5,241 bases of DNA, from the NCBI GenBank assembly GCA_022822245.1, contig JAJECB010000299.1, positions 1 through 5,241 of the forward strand. Reading direction: 5' to 3'. Shown here piece by piece: positions 1 through 5,241 of the stretch. The notes below the pieces were generated by a model. That model ran no database searches, was not told the DNA's origin, and was given only the letters and a program-made list of their open reading frames with translations. The stretch is from Gammaproteobacteria bacterium (GTDB lineage Bacteria; Pseudomonadota; Gammaproteobacteria; HK1). The stretch's first letter is position 1. Each line of letters begins with the position of its first letter. The position numbers and the translations under genes are program-made.

Positions 1-180
1 ATAGTCACCGAGGCGATCCGTGCGTGGCAGAATGATCTCCGGTAGATCCTCACCGATGTAGGTGTCCGAGTGCGCCCGGTAGGGCTCATGCCGGCTCCAA
101 CCGATGGCGCGGGCGTATGCGGACAGCGCTGTGGGAGACACCGCGAGCAGGGCTTGACGATCGTGAATGCTGACCCGCAT
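1..180 (-). CDS. Uncharacterised protein, 3' partial (first 60 residues only)
   Basis: This short track-independent reading frame begins at ATG 180, which shares one base with the preceding stop (TGATG, 178-182), has AGGAG seven bases upstream, and stays open to position 1. The 60 visible residues begin MRVSIHDRQALLAVSPTALS and continue with AYARAIGWSRHEPYRAHSDT, then an acidic to hydrophobic strand YIGEDLPEIILPRTDRLGDY. There is no signal peptide or membrane segment; it looks like a soluble alpha/beta N-terminus. From memory, proteins opening in this way occur next to DUF4365-like genes in other type I loci and are annotated as hypothetical. It does not look like HsdR, which would show a PD-(D/E)XK domain and helicase motifs. 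The tight coupling suggests it acts together with the DUF4365-like protein, but nothing visible names a function. Confidence 0.75.
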   Translation of the reverse strand, partial: MRVSIHDRQALLAVSPTALSAYARAIGWSRHEPYRAHSDTYIGEDLPEIILPRTDRLGDY

Positions 181-680
181 CAGAGATCTCCTTTCCTGGA
201 ACGTTCCATGAGTTCGCGCATGGCCTCGACATCGAGCACGTTCTGCTTCGGGATACGAACGGTGACGCTCTGCTGGTCCCGCACGTCGGAGCAATCCTCC
301 TGCAGGCTCAGCCAGTAGGCGCGACGGCGAAGAATGAGATCCTCACGAGTCACCGTCATCCACCGTGCATCGTCCTTGGGGAGCTCGAGAACCACGAGCA
401 GCCGCGGCGTTTGCGTGTCATCCGAAAGATCCCGGTAGTTCTTCCTGCTCAGGCGAAACGGCAAGACACCATCGGGCGACTCTGTGAGCATTGTCGTCGC
501 CTTCAGCTGAAGATCTAGAGCCGGATGTCGACGGCCTCCCGCTTGAATCCGAAGATCCACGCTGTCCCGGTCCGGCTCCGGTACCGACGTGAGATACCCG
601 GCGCGCGCCGCCAGAGCCCGGACGTACACTCGAGACAGAGCCTCCTGCCGGTCGGGGCGCCGCAGCAGAGCGTCGGTCAC
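180..680 (-). CDS. DUF4365-like protein, PD-(D/E)XK nuclease-type fold
   Basis: The protein has 166 residues from the GTG at 680, close to the usual size of DUF4365 proteins as I recall them. The order of elements suggests a restriction-endonuclease-like fold: an opening helix with a conserved Glu (DRQEALSRVYVRALAARAG, E13), a strand with DRDSVDLRI (D42 as likely metal ligand), then ALDLQLKAT (Q58, K60), giving a D...QxK version of the PD-(D/E)XK signature. After that come PFRLSRKNYRDL, DTQTPRLLVVLELP, WMTVTREDLILRRRAYWLSL and SVTVRIPKQNVLDVEAMREL. The function is not established; a nuclease or DNA-binding accessory role beside the restriction system is inference. GTG 680 has GAGAGG nine bases upstream and gives a GTGA overlap with the preceding small ORF. 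The same frame is open further, to a GTG at 857, but that extension lacks clear protein character in its first half. It is followed directly by the next gene with a TGATG overlap. Confidence 0.8.
   Translation of the reverse strand: MTDALLRRPDRQEALSRVYVRALAARAGYLTSVPEPDRDSVDLRIQAGGRRHPALDLQLKATTMLTESPDGVLPFRLSRKNYRDLSDDTQTPRLLVVLELPKDDARWMTVTREDLILRRRAYWLSLQEDCSDVRDQQSVTVRIPKQNVLDVEAMRELMERSRKGDL
188..192 (-). promoter_or_regulatory. Shine-Dalgarno AGGAG for the gene starting at 180
   Basis: AGGAG lies inside the last codons of the DUF4365-like gene, seven bases before the ATG at 180. This supports that ATG as the start of the gene leaving the window on the left. Confidence 0.7.
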
Positions 681-892
681 CGGCAGGGGCCTCTCATCCC
701 ATCCAGGTCGAGGCACTGAGATCTTGGCCTTCGGGAGCGAGCGATCCGATAGCGGATCGCCTCGAACGCTGCGGCGGGTAAGGACGGCTTTGCGGCCGGA
801 GACGCGCCAGTCCGAAGCAGGCCACCCGCTCTGAGCGTGGCCTCTTCGATCTGCCACTCGGCAATTCCAGCGTGGGACGAGTCATGGGGCAT
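677..892 (-). CDS. Possible small ORF between hsdS and the DUF4365-like gene (71 aa)
   Basis: This is a doubtful 71-residue frame that I do not recognise. Its first two-thirds look protein-like (IAEWQIEEATLRAGGLLRTG, then a PAAAFEAIRYRIARS helix), while the end (RRPRSQCLDLDGMRGPCR) is arginine-rich and less convincing. Its ATG lies 11 bases inside the hsdS end, and its TGA overlaps the GTG of the next gene as GTGA (677-680), which favours a real coupled gene. Two competing readings exist. One is a 63-aa frame from ATG 885 (end 694) that overlaps the hsdS stop as ATGA and has an AGAGG 7 bases upstream, but its composition is poor. The other is that this stretch is the N-terminal part of the following gene, displaced by a single-base indel around 715-740, where the frame of the next gene also looks coding (KISVPRPGWDERPLP). 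Confidence 0.4.
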   Translation of the reverse strand: MPHDSSHAGIAEWQIEEATLRAGGLLRTGASPAAKPSLPAAAFEAIRYRIARSRRPRSQCLDLDGMRGPCR

Positions 893-2225
893 CCTCTACG
901 GTCCTCGCCGCACCGGGCACACGGAGGTCACCCGAGACGAGGCGCGGAAGCAGTGTATCTCGCAGCTCCATGAGAGTGTGCTCGCGCCGGTGGCTCTCGA
1001 GCATCTGTTCGAGTACAGGTCTGGCCAGGGAGGAGAAGGCGTTCTGCAGGGCCGCGCCCGGCAGCATCACGACAGTGTCCAGGACGACACCGGGTCGCAC
1101 AGCGGGATATGCTCCGCCGTCCGCCAAGTTGCCGAGGCGGTCAATCGCATCAGGCGAGGTCGCGGCGCACCAGACGAGCTCCCGTACGCACGACTTCACG
1201 GGTCGCAGTACGGCGAAGCCTGTGCTACCTGTCAGGCCGCTGCGTCCGATAAGCGCCCACGAGCCGTTCCGGGGTCGAACTGTACCAACAATGGTGTCTC
1301 CGGAACGCAAGACTCGGCGGGCTCGGCTGGGCGCGTCAATCCATGCAAAGGTGCGAACTTCACCAATGGCACCCCACTTCACTCTCGACAAATCGACGTA
1401 CTCAACGCACGGGGGTGGATTCCGAGCGGTCCACGATTCCGGGTTCAGAATCGCGAGATCACCAAGTGTGCCGGCAGTCCACCCGGCAGGGATTTCACCG
1501 AGTTCAGAATCCACGAGTCGGTTGGGGAAGAGATCGGCGATGTCGTGGGGCAGACCGGTCTCCCGCCCCTGCATCTTGGCGCAGACGGGATCGAAGTCCA
1601 CGAACCAGGACTTGAAGAGCGCCCGCGCCATCGCATCCAGAGTCGCGCTCATCCGCCGGTTCAGCTCGATTCGGTCGTCCAGCGTTCTGAGGACATGCGC
1701 GATGGCGCGCTGAGTGCCGATATCCGGGACGCTGACTCGAATGCCGAGCAAATCGGAAGGAGTGACTCGTTGGTGACTTCCAGAGGTTCCAGTCACACGC
1801 GCCCGCATGGACATCCGAAACGTTGGTGCCAAGCATAGGTAATGTAGGTAACGTCGATCAACTGAGCGTGGACACAGAACGGCGAATTCTGTGGAGCAGA
1901 TTGCTTGCGGATCGTCCGTCGCCGTCGGCATCCAGACTCGGGCAAACCGCGGGTTGAGCCGAGACACGAGCACGGCGTCCGATGGCACCGTGAACTTGGT
2001 GCTCTTGATCGTCGAGCCGTATTCGACGACGGGAGTGCGGCCGTTATCGAAGGCTGGGATCGAGTGGTGGGCAAACAAGTGCCCGCGGCACTGCGAGGGA
2101 TTGATCTTCTTCTCATGAAGGCCAACGAGCCGTCCGAGGCTCGTGCGGAGCATTCCCGGACCCAGTGCGTGGCCAGTCGGCACCGAGTGGTCGTTCATTT
2201 CGTGCGTGCGGGAACGAGCGATCAC
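882..2225 (-). CDS. hsdS: Type I restriction-modification specificity subunit HsdS
   Basis: HsdS holds two target recognition domains (TRDs) that read the two halves of a bipartite DNA site, and it is the scaffold for HsdM and HsdR. From GTG 2225 it has 447 residues, a normal full length. TRD1 spans about 29-169 (LGRLVGLHEKKINPSQ... to LLGIRVSVPDI). The first conserved helical spacer spans about 170-224 (TQRAIAHVLRTLDDRIELNRRM, ALFKSWFVDFDPV). TRD2 spans about 225-389, opening with LGEIPAGWTAGTLGDLA. The second helical region spans about 390-434 (SHRREHTLMELRDTLLPRLVSGDLRV). The gene is intact and has no repeat tract. The start is uncertain: GTG 2225 gives a GTGA overlap like other junctions here, adjacent GTG 2228 and ATG 2198 are possible, and ATG 2153 (MLRTSLGRL) best matches where the family usually begins. 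None has a convincing ribosome binding site. The recognition sequence cannot be predicted. Confidence 0.93.
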   Translation of the reverse strand: MIARSRTHEMNDHSVPTGHALGPGMLRTSLGRLVGLHEKKINPSQCRGHLFAHHSIPAFDNGRTPVVEYGSTIKSTKFTVPSDAVLVSRLNPRFARVWMPTATDDPQAICSTEFAVLCPRSVDRRYLHYLCLAPTFRMSMRARVTGTSGSHQRVTPSDLLGIRVSVPDIGTQRAIAHVLRTLDDRIELNRRMSATLDAMARALFKSWFVDFDPVCAKMQGRETGLPHDIADLFPNRLVDSELGEIPAGWTAGTLGDLAILNPESWTARNPPPCVEYVDLSRVKWGAIGEVRTFAWIDAPSRARRVLRSGDTIVGTVRPRNGSWALIGRSGLTGSTGFAVLRPVKSCVRELVWCAATSPDAIDRLGNLADGGAYPAVRPGVVLDTVVMLPGAALQNAFSSLARPVLEQMLESHRREHTLMELRDTLLPRLVSGDLRVPGAARTVEDAP

Positions 2226-2463
2226 CACGAGGTGCGGCGCAGCACGAGGGCGTCGACGACCTCAGGGGGTGGAGACTTGGGGGGAATGACCAGATCGGAC
2301 TCCTCATGGTCTCCGTAGTAGGTTTCCTCGTTCACGTTCAGCGCGATCTTCACTCTCCGGATCTGGCCCGCCGAGAGGTCCTCGCAGCCCCCTTCGTAGC
2401 CGTCCAGCACGATCCGGAGGTCGTCGGGATGGCGCTTCAGGATGTCGATCAGCTCGCGGACGG

Positions 2464-2467
<4 letters not shown>
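2222..2467 (-). CDS. Small uncharacterised protein between hsdM and hsdS (81 aa)
   Basis: I cannot assign a function. The 81-residue protein begins [21 protein letters not shown], a predicted helix followed by a strand, then [10 protein letters not shown] (22-31), a basic strand [12 protein letters not shown] (35-46), an aromatic/acidic segment [11 protein letters not shown] (48-58) and a proline-rich turn ([10 protein letters not shown]). It has no membrane segment or signal peptide, and only Cys28, so it is probably a small cytosolic alpha/beta protein. From memory, similar short proteins with an N-terminal MTVxELIxxL and a GYEGG motif occur in other bacteria as hypothetical proteins, sometimes beside type I systems. 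The coding evidence is strong: a perfect AGGAGG five bases upstream, an ATGA overlap with the hsdM stop (2464-2467) and a GTGA overlap with hsdS (2222-2225). Its position suggests a role linked to the HsdM/HsdS complex, but that is inference. Confidence 0.82.
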
Positions 2468-4030
<1,563 letters not shown>

Positions 4031-4073
4031 GCTCGTCGCCGGTGCTCCTGATGTTGCGGCGGTCGCTCTGGCG

Positions 4074-5241
4074 CTACCGGGCGCCGCGGAGGATGTCCAT
4101 CGGGAAGACGCCGATGGCCTTGACGATCCGGCCGTCGCGGAGGACGAAGCGGACATCCTCCATCGTGCGGATGTCCTCGACCGGGTCTCCCTCGACCGCG
4201 ATCACGTCGGCGGCGTAACCCGGGGCGATGCGGCCGATCTCGTCCTCGAGACCGAGCGTCCTGGCGGGAACGGTCGTGGCCGCCCGGAGCGCGGCTTCGG
4301 GGCTCAGCCCGAGACCGGTCATCACCGCGAACTCCCGCGCCGCCTGCTCGTGGGGGAAGATCGTGTCGGAACCGAAGGCGACGGGGACTCCGGCGGCGAA
4401 GGCCGCGCCGATGCGGCGATCGCGCTCGTCGATCAGATCGCGCGCCTTCTGGATGCTCTCCCGGGGGAAGCCGATCGCTTCTCCGGCTTCGAGGATGTAG
4501 TTCATCACGTAGAGCGTCGGCACCATCGGGATCCCGCGCTCCCGGAAGAGCCGGATGCCCTCTTCGTCCACGAGCGTGGCGTGCTCCACCGAGTCCACTC
4601 CGGCGCGGAGCGCGGTGTTGATGCCGGGCGCGCCGTGGGCGTGGACCGTGATCTTCTTCTTGTGGCGATGCGCCTCCTCGACGGCGGCTCGCACTTCCTC
4701 TTCGGTGTAGGTGCTCACGTTCGGGTCATCGCCCGCCGACATGACCCCGCCGGTCATCATCAGCTTGATCCAGTCGGCGCCGTACTTGAACTCGCGGCGG
4801 ATCTCGAGCCGCAACTGGTCCGGGCCGTCGGCGATCCGGGTCGGGGTCTCGATGTGGAGGTCCGCCATCAGGTTGTTGAAGTCGCCGTGGCCTCCGGTGG
4901 CGGAGATCGCGTGGGGGGCGACCAGGAGTCGCGGCCCGATGTGTTTTCCGGCAGCGATGGACCGTTTCAGATCCACGATGCCGTAGTAGCCGTCGAACTC
5001 GCCGGGAGAGCGCAGGGTCGTGAATCCCGCGCCCAGCATGATCTGCGCGTTCCTGAGCGCGTCGAGAGTGCGGGCGGCGCTCGATCGGTTCATGTCGAGC
5101 GCGGTGAGGGTCTCCGGGTTGATCGTCAGGTGCGCGTGGAGATCGATCAGTCCCGGAAGGCAGGTGTGGCCGGAGAGGTCCACGATTTCCGCGGAGGAAC
5201 TCGCGGGACCGGCCACGATCCGGGTGTCGCGCACGACGATG
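4074..5241 (-). CDS. Metal-dependent amidohydrolase (imidazolonepropionase / Xaa-dipeptidase-like), 5' partial
   Basis: This is the 3' part of an amidohydrolase-superfamily enzyme, which hydrolyses amide-type bonds with a metal centre in a TIM barrel. Residues counted from the GTG at 5234 show the metal ligands in order: DLHAHL (H33, H35), a probable carboxylated lysine in [10 protein letters not shown] (K157), VHAHG (H198/H200), SVEHAT (H218) and FGSDT (D290). An SATGGHGD motif (111-118) and the C-terminal beta-sandwich strand ([14 protein letters not shown]) also fit. That pattern resembles the Xaa-Arg/Lys or Xaa-Pro dipeptidase-like branch, but the substrate cannot be read from sequence. 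The frame stays open through the window edge with Ile-Val codons before the GTG, and the usual N-terminal strand is missing, so the true start lies beyond 5241 and a signal peptide cannot be assessed. It ends in TAG 43 bases before hsdM. It is probably an unrelated flanking gene, although cotranscription is possible. Confidence 0.93.
   Translation of the reverse strand, partial: IVVRDTRIVAGPASSSAEIVDLSGHTCLPGLIDLHAHLTINPETLTALDMNRSSAARTLDALRNAQIMLGAGFTTLRSPGEFDGYYGIVDLKRSIAAGKHIGPRLLVAPHAISATGGHGDFNNLMADLHIETPTRIADGPDQLRLEIRREFKYGADWIKLMMTGGVMSAGDDPNVSTYTEEEVRAAVEEAHRHKKKITVHAHGAPGINTALRAGVDSVEHATLVDEEGIRLFRERGIPMVPTLYVMNYILEAGEAIGFPRESIQKARDLIDERDRRIGAAFAAGVPVAFGSDTIFPHEQAAREFAVMTGLGLSPEAALRAATTVPARTLGLEDEIGRIAPGYAADVIAVEGDPVEDIRTMEDVRFVLRDGRIVKAIGVFPMDILRGAR

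Noticed and set aside
681..857. N-terminal extension of the DUF4365-like protein to GTG 857
   Set aside because: The frame is simply the continuation of the hsdS frame after its stop. The first part (Arg/Ser-rich) does not look like protein, and GTG 680 has a ribosome binding site and a GTGA overlap. The last 20 residues of the extension do look coding, which is noted as a finding.
837..1838. Plus-strand open frame (333 aa) opposite hsdS
   Set aside because: It lies antisense to the HsdS spacer and TRD2, which have strong family features on the minus strand. The plus-strand translation is low in hydrophobic structure.
2279..2284. G6 run in the small ORF as a second phase-variation tract (other six-base G or C runs exist, for example near 3170 and 4915)
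   Set aside because: Six-base homopolymers are expected by chance in GC-rich DNA and are too short to be convincing slippage switches. The genes are in frame across them.
4031..4073. Promoter or terminator in the gap between the amidohydrolase and hsdM
   Set aside because: The 43-base gap shows no hairpin with a T-run and no recognisable -35/-10 pair. Only an AGGAG is visible. An hsdM promoter, if separate, would lie within the amidohydrolase gene and cannot be called by eye.
4031..4156. Upstream extension of hsdM to 4156 (42 extra residues)
   Set aside because: The added residues are a Ser/Ala-rich shadow of the amidohydrolase end. HsdM family proteins begin near MAKRKAG at 4030.

Overview
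The window comes from a GC-rich bacterium: most 60-base lines I counted by hand hold about 40 G+C. The sequence does not fix the phylum. The amidohydrolase type is common in Acidobacteriota and Gemmatimonadota, but that is only a weak hint. Every gene I accept lies on the minus strand, so the window reads right to left.

Right flank (4074-5241): the 3' part of a metal-dependent amidohydrolase of the imidazolonepropionase/Xaa-dipeptidase-like type, whose start lies outside the window. It is probably the ordinary chromosomal neighbour of a defence locus.

Main locus (4030 down to 1): a type I restriction-modification operon made of hsdM (methyltransferase), a small conserved-looking protein, hsdS (specificity subunit, two target recognition domains), a possible 71-aa ORF, a DUF4365-like protein of PD-(D/E)XK nuclease type, and the start of an unrecognised gene that runs off the left edge. 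No hsdR is visible; it may lie beyond position 1. Nearly every junction is a 1- to 11-base stop/start overlap, so the genes are probably translated as one coupled unit.

The main observation is a pure dinucleotide repeat, (TC)14 on the plus strand and (GA)14 in the mRNA, at 2841-2868 inside hsdM. All catalytic motifs lie upstream of it in one frame. The conserved HsdM C-terminal region lies downstream in another frame. With 14 units HsdM ends after 418 residues with an unrelated 22-residue tail. With 15 (or 12, or 18) units the two halves join into a typical HsdM of about 520 residues. This has the architecture of a phase-variable (ON/OFF) methyltransferase, captured here in an OFF length. A sequencing indel in the repeat is the main alternative.

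In the ON state, HsdM and HsdS would form the sequence-specific adenine methyltransferase, and HsdR would complete the restriction enzyme. In the OFF state methylation should be lost, and coupled translation of the downstream genes may fall. The DUF4365-like protein and its neighbour look like an accessory module carried in the same operon. I see no RNA genes, CRISPR arrays, insertion sequences or intergenic gap longer than 43 bases.
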